In this document: in pieces, positions 26,852-36,665 of the stretch | Layout: every line of letters starts with the position of its first letter | How positions within the stretch are numbered: the stretch's first letter is position 1 | Assembly (NCBI GenBank): GCA_030602885.1 | Contig: JAUVYV010000007.1 | Span: forward strand, 1 to 64,000 | DNA: 64,000 bases | Direction: 5' to 3' | Origin: Phycisphaerales bacterium | Lineage (GTDB): Bacteria > Planctomycetota > Phycisphaerae > Sedimentisphaerales > Anaerobacaceae | Made by a program: the position numbers and the translations under genes | The notes under the pieces: model-generated | What the model saw: only the letters and a program-made list of their open reading frames with translations | Database searches by the model: none | Told to the model about the DNA's origin: nothing

Positions 26852-28258
26852 CTACAGCATCCAACCGCTGCGGTATGGTGTGTGTATATATTCATTCGCC
26901 TCGGGTACGTTGATAACCTTCATATTCGGTGCGTCCCAGTACAGCTTTCTGCCGGTGCGCAGTGCCACGTTACCCAACAATAAAGCTTCGGTTATTGGGC
27001 CCGCAATTTCGAAATTGGCGCCGGCCGGTTTGCCGCCCCTGCACGCTTCAAACCATTCCTTGTCGTGCCCGATCGACCTGGGCAGTGTTTTCGGCGGCTG
27101 TTTGTACGCCTTCATTTTCGATTCCGGTATCACTTGTGGCTCGCTGCCCATGAACCTGCAGAGGATTTTACCTTTGTCACCAACAAACAGTAAGCCCCCA
27201 TTCCAGTCTCCCATATCCCGGCCTGGTTCGAGCTCTTCCGGCCTGGGAGGTTTCAGTCCGCCGTCATACCAGGTGAGTCTGACAGGTGGCATGGCTTCAC
27301 GAGCACCGAATTCGTAATGTATTATGGAGGCCAATGGGTAACTTTCAGAGTTCACCTCGGTTGAAACAGCTTCCACACTCGTCGGAGCTTTCAGCTTGAG
27401 CACGCGGAAGATTGTATCAAAAGCGTAGCAGCCCATATCGCCTAAAGCCCCGGTGCCGAAATCCAGCCAGCCACGCCATATGAACGGCAGATATGCCGGA
27501 TGATATGGCCGATACGCTGCCGGACCAAGCCACAAATCCCAGTCCAGATTAGCCGGTACCGGCGGCGTTTCCTCCGGCCGTTCAAGCCCCTGTGGCCATA
27601 TAGGCCTGTTTGACCAGTTATGTACCTCTCGCACCGGACCGATAGCGCCGTCCCATATCCATTCGCACAGCAGGCGAGTGGATTCAGATGCCTGCACTGC
27701 CGTAAATACCTGGGTCGCAACCTTGTACTTGCGTGCGGCCTCGGCGAGCTTTCGAGCTTCATATATCGAATGTGTCACCGGCTTTTGACAATGCACATGT
27801 TTACCCGCCTTCATCGCCTCAAGTGAAACCACGGCGTGGGAATGGTCCGGCGTCGCCACCAAAACCGCATCTACATCTTTCTCTTTGACAAGCAGTTCGC
27901 GAAAATCGTTGTAAGCGGCACATCCCCTGTAAGAGCCTGACGGCGTCTGGCCGGCGTAATATTCGTCCACCTCTTCTCGGCCTGGCTCACGTCCAAGAGT
28001 AGCACCCTTGGGATAGTCATCGCCGGCCTTGTTGACATCGCAGACAGCGATTACCTGAACCTGGGGTTTCTTCAGGTATTCCTTCATAACACGCATGCCC
28101 TGGTCACCCACACCGATGCATGCAAGATTGATCTTTTTGCTCGGCGCAGTGTTGCCGATACCGCTTAAAACGTGACGGGGCACAATCGTAAAAGCCGTTG
28201 TCACAGCCGCTGCGTGGCCCATAAACCGGCGTCGGCTAATCTTATTCTCTTTTGACAT
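26852..28258 (-). CDS. Tat-exported Gfo/Idh/MocA oxidoreductase
   Basis: The 468-residue protein carries a twin-arginine signal (ISRRRFMGHAAAVTTAFTIV) and then the nucleotide-binding fold, NLACIGVGDQGMRVM, with an HCQKPVTHSIYEAR active-site strand. The sheet domain contains GALGDMGCYAFDTIF. The length and the long C-terminal region with WYDGGLKPPRPEEL are typical of the large planctomycete exported branch. It probably acts on a periplasmic carbohydrate. It is divergent from the ribulokinase gene. It is not closely similar to the other three Gfo/Idh proteins of the window beyond the fold motifs. Confidence 0.9.
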   Translation of the reverse strand: MSKENKISRRRFMGHAAAVTTAFTIVPRHVLSGIGNTAPSKKINLACIGVGDQGMRVMKEYLKKPQVQVIAVCDVNKAGDDYPKGATLGREPGREEVDEYYAGQTPSGSYRGCAAYNDFRELLVKEKDVDAVLVATPDHSHAVVSLEAMKAGKHVHCQKPVTHSIYEARKLAEAARKYKVATQVFTAVQASESTRLLCEWIWDGAIGPVREVHNWSNRPIWPQGLERPEETPPVPANLDWDLWLGPAAYRPYHPAYLPFIWRGWLDFGTGALGDMGCYAFDTIFRVLKLKAPTSVEAVSTEVNSESYPLASIIHYEFGAREAMPPVRLTWYDGGLKPPRPEELEPGRDMGDWNGGLLFVGDKGKILCRFMGSEPQVIPESKMKAYKQPPKTLPRSIGHDKEWFEACRGGKPAGANFEIAGPITEALLLGNVALRTGRKLYWDAPNMKVINVPEANEYIHTPYRSGWML

Positions 28259-28346
28259 TATTAGTTCCCTCAGAGTTTCAAATTCATCTATTATTCACCA
28301 AACGCAGCATCAAATGCGCTCTCCGTTGGGTGTGACAAAGTTTGCT

Positions 28347-28374
28347 TTGACACGCAGCCAATATAGGCTATAAA
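28347..28374 (+). promoter_or_regulatory. sigma70-like promoter of araB
   Basis: A perfect TTGACA and TATAAA are separated by 16 bp. The predicted start lies about 57 bases before the ribulokinase ATG. Confidence 0.7.
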
Positions 28375-28437
28375 TCTACTCCGGTCAACGGCTGAACAAC
28401 TGCAATAATTCCTGGACGAATATCATAGGAGTCGAAG

Positions 28438-30132
28438 ATGACATACACAATAGGCCTTGATTTTGGAACGAATTCGGTCAGGTGCTTGATTGTCAACACT
28501 GACAGCGGTGATGAGCATGGGACAGCCATCTATGAATACGAGACAGGCCGGGCGGGTATAATTCTCGACTCGTCGGATCACAATCTTGCCAGGCAAAATC
28601 CTGCTGACTACATCAAGGGGATAGAGGTTACAGTCAAAGAGGCAATAGCCCGGGCAAAGAAGAATGACAAGCAATTTGAGCCGAGTGACATCATTGGTAT
28701 AGGAGTTGACACCACAGGTTCTACGCCCATACCTGTCGATGCCCGGGGCATGCCGTTGAACATGCTCGTTAATTTTAAGGACAATCCAAATGCCTGCGCC
28801 TGGCTGTGGAAGGATCATACCGGATATGCTGAAGCAGCCGAGATAACCGAATTGGCTGCGAAGGAGCATCCGGAGTATCTTGCCAAGTGCGGCGGAACAT
28901 ATTCCTCGGAATGGTTCTTCAGCAAGATACTTCACTGCCTGAGGGTGGACCGGGAGGTCTTTGATGCTGCTTATACGTGGGTAGAGTGTGCCGACTATGT
29001 ACCGGCTGTTCTTACCGGCACTACAGACCCGAAGCAAATCAAGCGATGTCGTTGTGCGGCAGGTCACAAGGCGATGTTTAGTGATAGCTGGGGTGGCTAT
29101 CCGGCGAAAGAGTTTCTGTCAAAGCTCGACCCCAAACTCGGCGAGCTTCGCAGAACCCTCAGTGACGAAACGTTGCCTATCGATAAGGCCGCAGGGGGGC
29201 TGACAAACGAGTGGGCCGGGAAGCTCGGCCTGCCCAAAGGCATACCTGTTGCGATGGGCGCCTTCGATGCCCACCTCGGAGCCGTGGGTTCCGGAATTGC
29301 TCCGGGCAAGCTTGTAAAGATTATCGGCACCAGCACGTGCGACATGGTCATCTGGCCGACGGATTCCGACTTGGCTGATGTCCCCGGTATATGCGGAATT
29401 GTTGACGGCTCTATAGTGCCCGGATTTTGGGGGCTCGAAGCGGGCCAATCTGCGGTCGGTGACATCTTCAACTGGTTCGTCAATTACATCCAGCCGGGCG
29501 GCGCATCGGAAGGGTCTCACGAGGTATTGACTGAAAAGGCGGCAAATCTAAGACCCGGCCAGTCCGGCCTGCTGGCTCTCGACTGGAACAACGGCAACCG
29601 AACCATACTTGTCGATCAGCGGCTGACCGGCCTGCTGCTGGGACAGACACTGCATACAAAACCGGAGGAGATATACAGGGCACTGATTGAAGCGACTGCT
29701 TTTGGTGCTCTTACAATAATAGATAGGTTTGAAGAATACGGCGTTAAGATTAACGAGGTTATCAACTGCGGCGGCATCGCGGAAAAGAATGCGATGCTCA
29801 TGCAGATTTATGCTGATGTCACGGGAAGGGAAATGAAGATTTCTCGCTCGAGCCAGAGTTGTGCGCTGGGCTCAACTATCGCCGGTGCTGTGGTTGCGGG
29901 AAAGGAGAAAGGGGGCCATGAGAGTGTCGCCGAGGCACAGGCGGCCATGTGCGGAATAAAAGAACAAACGTTCAAGCCAATACCTGAAAACCGACAAGTC
30001 TATCAGGAACTTCATAGACTCTACAAGCAGTTGCACGATGCCTTTGGCCTGGCTGATTATTCGGGCACACTGGCCAACGTGATGAAGAAGCTGCTGAGCA
30101 TAAAAGAGCAGCAGCAGACAGCGATTGCCTGA
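28438..30132 (+). CDS. araB: ribulokinase
   Basis: The 564-residue protein is an FGGY kinase of ribulokinase length and motifs: TIGLDFGTNSVRCLIV, GIGVDTTGSTPIPVD, the substrate segment NPNACAWLWKDHT, GAFDAHLGAVGSGI, and CGGIAEKNAMLMQIYADV. It phosphorylates L-ribulose (often also D-ribulose) to ribulose-5-phosphate in pentose catabolism. It has a strong promoter of its own. No araA or araD gene is adjacent, so the rest of the pathway is elsewhere, or it serves another ketopentose. It differs clearly from the xylulokinase-sized FGGY kinase at 4.3 kb. Confidence 0.92.
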   Translation: MTYTIGLDFGTNSVRCLIVNTDSGDEHGTAIYEYETGRAGIILDSSDHNLARQNPADYIKGIEVTVKEAIARAKKNDKQFEPSDIIGIGVDTTGSTPIPVDARGMPLNMLVNFKDNPNACAWLWKDHTGYAEAAEITELAAKEHPEYLAKCGGTYSSEWFFSKILHCLRVDREVFDAAYTWVECADYVPAVLTGTTDPKQIKRCRCAAGHKAMFSDSWGGYPAKEFLSKLDPKLGELRRTLSDETLPIDKAAGGLTNEWAGKLGLPKGIPVAMGAFDAHLGAVGSGIAPGKLVKIIGTSTCDMVIWPTDSDLADVPGICGIVDGSIVPGFWGLEAGQSAVGDIFNWFVNYIQPGGASEGSHEVLTEKAANLRPGQSGLLALDWNNGNRTILVDQRLTGLLLGQTLHTKPEEIYRALIEATAFGALTIIDRFEEYGVKINEVINCGGIAEKNAMLMQIYADVTGREMKISRSSQSCALGSTIAGAVVAGKEKGGHESVAEAQAAMCGIKEQTFKPIPENRQVYQELHRLYKQLHDAFGLADYSGTLANVMKKLLSIKEQQQTAIA

Positions 30133-30257
30133 CACGGTGGCCTTAGTGAATAAGTAATACAAATATAACATGCTCGCTTTGCCCGGCCGAAGCCTTGGGC
30201 AACTATATGGCCTGGGATATCTATCGACATGTCTGATTCTTCATGCCAATATCGGCC

Positions 30258-30286
30258 TTGCAGGATTGAGCGGAAACACGTATTAT
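30258..30286 (+). promoter_or_regulatory. promoter of the five-gene propeller/ABC operon
   Basis: TTGCAG and TATTAT are 17 bp apart, about 145 bases before the propeller gene. No other promoter-like sequence is seen between the following five genes. Confidence 0.55.
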
Positions 30287-30430
30287 ATCTTTGTTCGGGC
30301 GGCTGGCTTTACCCGGAAAGCATACACTGCCGGGCGAGCCGAATTTAGACGCCCCGGTATGGAATCCGGTCGCCGAAGCAATGCTTAGAGCGTGCTCAAA
30401 ACTTCGAAACTTTTTGGAAGGAGACAAAAC

Positions 30431-33400
30431 ATGAAACGTCGCATATTGATAGGGTTTTGCGTCACATTATTCTGTCAGCTAATCACACCTTTGTCCGCAG
30501 GCGCCACACCTCTCGTCGAGGAAATTGCCATCAAGCGCGGCCTCTGCGTGATTCTTGGCGACACAAAGTGTGAGCTTGCTATCCGGCTTGCAAACGAAAC
30601 GGACCTGCTTATCTACGTCCAGTTAGAGCACACTAAGGATGTTGAAGCGGCACGTCGCAAGGCCGATGCCGAGGGATTCTATGGCAGACGGATATGGATA
30701 GAAAAGGGACCTCTGACGAATATCCATCTTGGCGGCAATCTGGTCGATGTCCTGGTCGCAGTTGGCAATGCGGCAGAAGAAATCTCCGAAGCTGAGGCAC
30801 TGCGGGTTTTATGTCCGCGAGGCAGGGCCTTTATCGGTGAAAAGAGACTCCTCAAGCCGTTTCCAAAAGGTATCGACGACTGGAGCCATCCGTATCATGG
30901 CCCGGACAACAATCCGCAATCAAAGGACCAGCTTGCGCGGGCCCCTTACCTTACGCAGTTTCTTGCCGAGCCGTATTATGCGCCGCTTACCCAGGTGGCC
31001 GTGACTTCAGCAGGCCGGCTGTTCAAGGCATTCGGCAACTTGGCGTTCCATGTGCGGGAAGAACACCTGCTAAATTCGCTCGTGGCATTCAACGGCTACA
31101 ATGGCACGATGCTCTGGAGACGACGCCTCACGCCCGGCGTTATGATACACCGCAACACGATGATAGCGACACCCGAGATACTCTACGTCGGCGACGACAA
31201 GTCCTGCAAGCTCATTGACACTGCAACAGGACGCCTGAAAGATGAAATCATTCCTCCGAAAGACCTCGCCAGCGGGACGTTCTGGAAGTGGATGGCGCTC
31301 GAGGACGGCGTGCTGTATGCGATGATTGGCCGGCAGGAACAAAAGGACCCCGTCACCCGCCAGCGTCGAAAAGCCCACGGCTGGCCCTGGGACCCGCTGT
31401 CAAAAGGATTCAACCAGCCCGACAACCCCTGGGGCTTCGGCAGAAACGTCCTTGCTATCGACCCGAAAACGAAGAAGGTCCTCTGGCACTACCACGAGAA
31501 AGAGCCCATTGACGGCCGGGCGATATGTATGAAAAACGGCCGAATCTATTTCTACCGGCATGCCACTTTTCTCGCCTGTCTCGATGCCGGGACAGGCAGG
31601 ATAATCTGGCGCAAAACACCAGACAACGCTCCCGAGCTGTTTGAAGAGCTCGGCAGGCACCTGCCCAGACAGGATTATCGAACGAACTGGCGAACCACCG
31701 CCTATCTGAAGTGCAGCGACAAGGCGCTTTATTTCGCCGGTCCTACGGTCGATAAGCTCCTCGCAGTGTCGGCTAAAGATGGAACCGTGATGTGGGAACA
31801 TCCCTATAACAACTTCCAGTTGGTCCTGCGTGATGACGGACTGTACGCTATCAGCGGCCAGGTTGACAAAGTCCTGAGTATGAAGTTCGACCCGATTACC
31901 GGTGAGGTGCTTGCCAAACTCAGGACTCATCGCCGTGCCTGCACCCGGCCCAACGGGGCGATAGACGCCATCTTCTATCGTGCGCTGGGCGGCTCTGTGC
32001 GGCTCGATATGGCCAGCGGCAATCCGCAATGGGTTTCGCCTATGAGGGCGCAGTGTCACGACGGCGTGACGATTGCCAACGGGCTGCTGTACTGGTGGCC
32101 GTCTGTCTGCGACTGCCAGAACACGCTTTACGGCCTCACATGTCTCGGCCCTGCCGGCGACTTTGGCTTCAGCCGAGAAGCAAACGAAGACAAACGGCTT
32201 GAGATGGGCGGCGGCGACACAGCCGAGATTGCACTCCTGCCCCAATCACCGGATGACTGGCCGACCTATAGGGCAGACAGTGCATGTACGGTGACGACCG
32301 AGGCGAGAATCTCAAAGAACACAACGCGGCTCTGGTGGTTCACGCCCGGCACAGCATTTACCCCAACAGCTCCCGTCTCGGCAGGAGGGCTCGCCTTCTT
32401 CGGCGGTTCCGATGGCATCGTCAGGGCACTGGACATGAGGACAGGAGAAGTCAAATGGAAGGCTTATACTGGGGGTAGTGTTCGTTTCTCTCCAACCGTG
32501 TGGAAGGGCCGGCTGTTTGTTGGCTCAGGCGATGGTTGGATGTATGCCTTTGAGGCGGCCACGGGGCGAATGCTGTGGCGATTTCGTGCAGCCCCCGCCG
32601 AACGATGGATACCTGTTTATGGTGCGCTTATGTCAACCTGGCCGGTTACAAGCGGCGTCCTTGTCGAAGACGGCGTCGTCTATTTCGCAGCCGGCATTGT
32701 CAACTATGATGGCACGCACGTGTATGCACTCGACGCCGAGACCGGCAGGATAAAGTGGCAGAACAATACGTCGGGGCACTTATACGCCGAAGCGCGAACC
32801 GGCGTCAGCGTACAGGGACACATGCTCATCAATAATGGCAAACTCTATCTGGCCGGTGGAACCTCTGTCTCCCCCGCTGTTTACGATATCACTAACGGCA
32901 AATGCCTTAATGACCCCGCTCCACTCAAACTCTGCGGCTCAACAAGCGTCCGTGGTCGGGACCTGTTCAAGATTGGTGATGCTGTCGCTGTTGGCGGGAT
33001 GCCTCTGTACGGCCATCCTGACTACCCGGTGTATGACCCAACAGTGACTCAAAAGATGCTGCATACTTCAGCACACGGACGAGACATAGTCTGGATTAAC
33101 GACAAGAAAATTATGTGTTTTAACCCAATCGATAAGACGGCGTTGAATCGCTGCGTAGCAAGGCCGTCGAAAACCCCCGTGTTCATGATAAACGGCTGGG
33201 GTAAATTCGACATCACAGACAAACCACTGTGGGAATATGATTGTGATGGAAGTGTCGCTTTGGCGCGTTGCAAGAATGTTGTCCTGTTCGCCGGAACCGG
33301 CCCGCAAGGGCCACCGAGCGTCGAGGCGGTGGATATTGGAACCGGCGAAAAATTCTGGAAGTATGGAAAACCGCTGCAAGGCTCGCCGGTTGACTGGGGC

Positions 33401-33499
33401 ATGACTGTTGATAGCGAAGGCCGAATTGTGGTCGCACTAAAAGACGGGCAGATCATGTGCTTCGGGAATAAGGATGCAACCGTCGCCTCCGCTCAATGA
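30431..33499 (+). CDS. PQQ-like double beta-propeller with methyltransferase-like N-terminus
   Basis: The exported protein has 1022 residues, starting at ATG 30431 with AAGGAG upstream; the track start is too early. A signal peptide covers about residues 1-24. Residues about 30-130 look like a degenerate Rossmann methyltransferase domain (GLCVILGDTKCELAIRLA, LLIYVQ, VDVLVAVG), but the cofactor glycine loop and acidic residue are not conserved. Two PQQ-like propellers follow, near 180-570 and 610-1000. They have blade repeats such as YVGDDKSCKLIDTATGRLK and FVGSGDGWMYAFEAATGRMLWRF. It is the first gene of an operon with a pseudopilin and an ABC transporter. The role may be binding of a periplasmic ligand or protein scaffold; function is unknown. 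Confidence 0.85.
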   Translation: MKRRILIGFCVTLFCQLITPLSAGATPLVEEIAIKRGLCVILGDTKCELAIRLANETDLLIYVQLEHTKDVEAARRKADAEGFYGRRIWIEKGPLTNIHLGGNLVDVLVAVGNAAEEISEAEALRVLCPRGRAFIGEKRLLKPFPKGIDDWSHPYHGPDNNPQSKDQLARAPYLTQFLAEPYYAPLTQVAVTSAGRLFKAFGNLAFHVREEHLLNSLVAFNGYNGTMLWRRRLTPGVMIHRNTMIATPEILYVGDDKSCKLIDTATGRLKDEIIPPKDLASGTFWKWMALEDGVLYAMIGRQEQKDPVTRQRRKAHGWPWDPLSKGFNQPDNPWGFGRNVLAIDPKTKKVLWHYHEKEPIDGRAICMKNGRIYFYRHATFLACLDAGTGRIIWRKTPDNAPELFEELGRHLPRQDYRTNWRTTAYLKCSDKALYFAGPTVDKLLAVSAKDGTVMWEHPYNNFQLVLRDDGLYAISGQVDKVLSMKFDPITGEVLAKLRTHRRACTRPNGAIDAIFYRALGGSVRLDMASGNPQWVSPMRAQCHDGVTIANGLLYWWPSVCDCQNTLYGLTCLGPAGDFGFSREANEDKRLEMGGGDTAEIALLPQSPDDWPTYRADSACTVTTEARISKNTTRLWWFTPGTAFTPTAPVSAGGLAFFGGSDGIVRALDMRTGEVKWKAYTGGSVRFSPTVWKGRLFVGSGDGWMYAFEAATGRMLWRFRAAPAERWIPVYGALMSTWPVTSGVLVEDGVVYFAAGIVNYDGTHVYALDAETGRIKWQNNTSGHLYAEARTGVSVQGHMLINNGKLYLAGGTSVSPAVYDITNGKCLNDPAPLKLCGSTSVRGRDLFKIGDAVAVGGMPLYGHPDYPVYDPTVTQKMLHTSAHGRDIVWINDKKIMCFNPIDKTALNRCVARPSKTPVFMINGWGKFDITDKPLWEYDCDGSVALARCKNVVLFAGTGPQGPPSVEAVDIGTGEKFWKYGKPLQGSPVDWGMTVDSEGRIVVALKDGQIMCFGNKDATVASAQ

Positions 33500-34275
33500 A
33501 AAATGTATCATTCGCCGATTTATGTTTGCATACGACCATGTTTGCTAAGAAGAACCGTCGCCGACATGCTTTTACGCTGGTCGAGCTGCTCGTTGTCATC
33601 GGCATAATCGGCCTGCTGATGGCGATACTTATCCCTGTTCTGGGCAAGGCAAGGTTCCGCGCTAACGAAGCGGCCTGTGCCAGCAATCTCCGTCAGATTA
33701 ACATTGCTTTGACGGCATACGCTCAGGACGATGCACACGGCTGCTATCCACTCGAGCCGACCGAGCACAATCCACACCGGTCCCTCCTGAAAATACTCGG
33801 TGCCTATCGAGATCAGAGACTGCTCGATGCGTTCTACTGTCCTCAGGCAAAACTCCTGGAGCCGTTTGCACAGAGTCCCGAGGGCCAGCCGAAAGGAGGC
33901 ACGGACTCGGTCATCGATACCCCTGATAACCGCGAGGCCGGCAATGTCACGTACATATATTGGGGATTCGAAAATAACAAGTCTCTGGAGAATACACTGC
34001 CGACGCCCCAGACTTGCTGGCGCGATCCGCGATACTTTTATGCCCGCGAGCTTATGGTTACAGGAATCAGGTGGCTCGCTGACCCCTATGACAGCAAGCA
34101 CCCGCGGCCAAACGCCGCCATAGGCGAACGATGGGTCATCAGTGATTTTTTCCGGAAAAAATCCGTCTTCCCGCATGGCCGTAAGCCGGGCAGCAGGGAA
34201 GGCGGTGTCAACGTGGCATTCCTTGATGGCCACGTCAACATTGTGTTCAAAAGACCGAGAGACTGCTGGCGATGA
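33496..34275 (+). CDS. pseudopilin-like protein with prepilin leader
   Basis: The protein has a type IV prepilin-like leader and helix, HAFTLVELLVVIGIIGLLMAILIPVLGKAR, with cleavage expected before FTLVELL, followed by the ACASNLRQINIAL segment common in planctomycete pseudopilins. The C-terminus carries REGGVNVAFLDGHVNIVF, the DGHV motif of this group. The start at 33496 overlaps the propeller gene by ATGA. An internal ATG at 33538 would give a shorter leader of usual length, so the true start is uncertain. It probably anchors in the inner membrane and assembles with a type II-like system encoded elsewhere. Confidence 0.87.
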   Translation: MKNVSFADLCLHTTMFAKKNRRRHAFTLVELLVVIGIIGLLMAILIPVLGKARFRANEAACASNLRQINIALTAYAQDDAHGCYPLEPTEHNPHRSLLKILGAYRDQRLLDAFYCPQAKLLEPFAQSPEGQPKGGTDSVIDTPDNREAGNVTYIYWGFENNKSLENTLPTPQTCWRDPRYFYARELMVTGIRWLADPYDSKHPRPNAAIGERWVISDFFRKKSVFPHGRKPGSREGGVNVAFLDGHVNIVFKRPRDCWR

Positions 34276-34312
34276 CGGCCAATTTCTCTAACCTATACGA
34301 CCAGGGTGTGAA

Positions 34313-35518
34313 ATGAAGCTTCTGTCCGAACAAAACCGCACAACAGCAGTGCAGTGGCACGCGATTGTACTTGCTGTGTCACTCTGCTTCGCAGTAAACA
34401 TTCGCACTGCTGCAGCGTGCATGTACAATGTGCGGGAGACGGGTTTTGTCTACCTGGGCTTCGAGCCGTACCGGCTCTGGTGCTATGTGGATCAGAACAC
34501 CCCATCCCGGACAGTCGCCGAGATGCAACGGATTGCCGAGCAAGTCCTGACCGAGAGCAGTATACGATTCGAGGTGATTCGTGTTGACGCAGACAAAACG
34601 CATCCTGCTTTGGACTTCTTCGACCCGAACGAGACTAAGTCCCTGCCCGCTGCTGTCCTGCTCTCACCGCAGGAAGCGGCCCTGCCTGTCTCAATGCCTC
34701 AGCTCAACCCTGATTTCGCGAGCAGCTTTCGGTCACTGCTCATTGAGCTTGTTCACTCCCCGCTTCGTGACGAGCTCGTCCGCCAGGCTGCTGAGAACTA
34801 CGCGGTCGTCTTGTTGATGGACGGGACCGACGCCAACCAGAACACTGCGGCCGTACAAGCTGTTCACCGTGCCATAGAGAGCATTCACAGGCACATAGAG
34901 TTTATGCCCAAAGATATCACCAACCCACCCGTCCTCGTAAGGCTCCCGCGACAGCACGCCGGCCGGGAGAGAATCCTGATGTGGAGTCTGGGCGCCGATG
35001 AGACACAGACGCAGAAAGCCCATGCTGCCGTCATCTACGGCAGGGCTCGATGGATAGGGCCCCTGTTGAAAGGTAATCAGATAACCACCGAATTCATCGA
35101 AAACATTCTATCGGTCGTTGGTGCAGATTGTGAGTGCGGTCTCGACAGGAGACTCATACGAGGAACAATACTGCCGGTCAAATGGAATGAGCAAACCGAC
35201 ACACTGGTGGCAGACGACCTGGGATTTGATCCCGATGACCCCACAGTCAAAATGGAAGTCAGTCAAATCCTCCGACTAAACTCCACTGCCTACCCGTCCG
35301 TCCCCGCAGCACGCCGAGCACGGCAGCAGGATGATGCCGGAGCAGCCGCCTATGACTTGCCCATACCGTTCGTTGAAGATACCGTTGCCGCCGAGTCCGT
35401 CCTGGCCGAAACCGGCACCTGTGTACTTAACTCAGTCGTCGCAATTGTAGCACTGGCCGCTTTGACCGTCGCTGCAGGGCTGCTGATTCTACTACGGCGT
35501 GGCGCAGAGAACCGATGA
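34313..35518 (+). CDS. membrane-anchored unknown protein
   Basis: The 401-residue protein has an N-terminal hydrophobic stretch (IVLAVSLCFAVNIRTAAA), which may be a signal peptide, a long soluble domain and a C-terminal membrane helix (VVAIVALAALTVAAGLLILL) ending in a basic tail. That predicts a mostly periplasmic protein held by its C-terminus. The soluble part contains CMYNVRETGFVYLG, which includes an N-terminal cysteine of the mature protein, and CECGLDRRLI. I recognise no family. It overlaps the permease gene by ATGA, so it is probably a dedicated partner of the ABC transporter. Confidence 0.7.
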   Translation: MKLLSEQNRTTAVQWHAIVLAVSLCFAVNIRTAAACMYNVRETGFVYLGFEPYRLWCYVDQNTPSRTVAEMQRIAEQVLTESSIRFEVIRVDADKTHPALDFFDPNETKSLPAAVLLSPQEAALPVSMPQLNPDFASSFRSLLIELVHSPLRDELVRQAAENYAVVLLMDGTDANQNTAAVQAVHRAIESIHRHIEFMPKDITNPPVLVRLPRQHAGRERILMWSLGADETQTQKAHAAVIYGRARWIGPLLKGNQITTEFIENILSVVGADCECGLDRRLIRGTILPVKWNEQTDTLVADDLGFDPDDPTVKMEVSQILRLNSTAYPSVPAARRARQQDDAGAAAYDLPIPFVEDTVAAESVLAETGTCVLNSVVAIVALAALTVAAGLLILLRRGAENR

Positions 35519-36663
35519 AGATACTAAGCCTTATAGCCAAAGAGATTCGTCACCGTTGGATTAACTTCCTGCTCGCCGTCTTGGCCGTGACCATAGCAGT
35601 AGCGATGTTCGTCTCCTTTTGCACAGCCGAGCGAGCCTCCGAACGCGAAACTGCCCGAATCATGCTGACCATGGGCTACAACCTCCACATCCTCCCTGAG
35701 AATACGGATATTGACCGGTTCCTGCTAACCGGCCTTTCGGACGGGACAATGCCCGAGCAATACCTCGAAAAGCTCGCTTCACGGAAGGGCTTTTCGTACA
35801 ACCACCTGCTCGCCTCGCTCCAGCGGAAAATGAAACTCCGGGGCGTTGAGATTGTCTTGACCGGACTGGCTCCCGAACTCTGCCCACCGGGCCACAAAAA
35901 ACCGCCCATGATTTATCAAATCGAGCACGGCACCGCTTATGTCGGCTATCGCGCGGCAGAGAAACTCGGCATCGAAGAGGGAGACCTTCTCGAACTCGAA
36001 GATAAGAAACTCAAAGTGGTCAACTGCCTCAAAGAGCAGGGGGGCATCGCTGACATCAGAATTCAGTGTCACCTTCACGATGCGCAGCAGATTCTGCACC
36101 TGCCCGACAGAATCAGTCAGATACAGGCTGTCGATTGTCTCTGTTTTGCCCCCACCGATGACCCCGTTTCGATTCTGCGAAGCCAAATCAAATCAGTACT
36201 CCCGGATGCTCAGGTACTACAGTCAAGGTCCATGGCCACGGCTCGTACACGCCAAAGGCGGATGATAAGAGACATATTCGCCGTCGTCATGCCCGGCATC
36301 GCAATCGCCTGCGGCATCTGGATTGCCGTCTTGACCATGATGAATGTTCGTGACAGAGAGCACGAGATAGGAATCCTGCGAGCAGTCGGGTACGGTGCCG
36401 GTAGGGTACTGTTGCTCTTCCTCGGCAGGGCAGTTGTTGTCGGCCTGCTCGGAGCAATGCTGGGCTTCCTTTTCGGCACGGCCCTGGCACAGTATTTCGG
36501 GCCCGGCGTTTTTAAAATTACCGCCCCGACAATCTTAAGCCCTCAGCTTGCCTGGCTTCTCTGGTCACTGCTTTTGGCGCCTGTCTTTTCGGCAATCGCA
36601 AGCTTTATTCCAACCGTGCTTGCCGCCACGATGGATCCCGCCGCAATCCTGACAGAGGAGTAG
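35515..36663 (+). CDS. FtsX-like ABC permease
   Basis: The 382-residue protein has the MacB/FtsX layout: one N-terminal membrane helix (FLLAVLAVTIAVAMFVSF), a periplasmic domain of about 200 residues, and three C-terminal helices. The FtsX core signature is visible in REHEIGILRAVGYGAGRVLLLFL. A conserved C-terminal AATMDPAAILTEE ends it. Such permeases work mechanically on periplasmic substrates rather than as simple pores. It overlaps the upstream gene by ATGA and is followed after 2 bases by the ATPase gene. The periplasmic substrate is likely related to the propeller, pseudopilin and membrane-anchored proteins of the same operon. Confidence 0.9.
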   Translation: MKILSLIAKEIRHRWINFLLAVLAVTIAVAMFVSFCTAERASERETARIMLTMGYNLHILPENTDIDRFLLTGLSDGTMPEQYLEKLASRKGFSYNHLLASLQRKMKLRGVEIVLTGLAPELCPPGHKKPPMIYQIEHGTAYVGYRAAEKLGIEEGDLLELEDKKLKVVNCLKEQGGIADIRIQCHLHDAQQILHLPDRISQIQAVDCLCFAPTDDPVSILRSQIKSVLPDAQVLQSRSMATARTRQRRMIRDIFAVVMPGIAIACGIWIAVLTMMNVRDREHEIGILRAVGYGAGRVLLLFLGRAVVVGLLGAMLGFLFGTALAQYFGPGVFKITAPTILSPQLAWLLWSLLLAPVFSAIASFIPTVLAATMDPAAILTEE

Positions 36664-36665
36664 AA

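Noticed and set aside
30170-30388. 72-codon ORF before the propeller gene
   Set aside because: It runs across the probable promoter and lacks a ribosome site and protein-like features.
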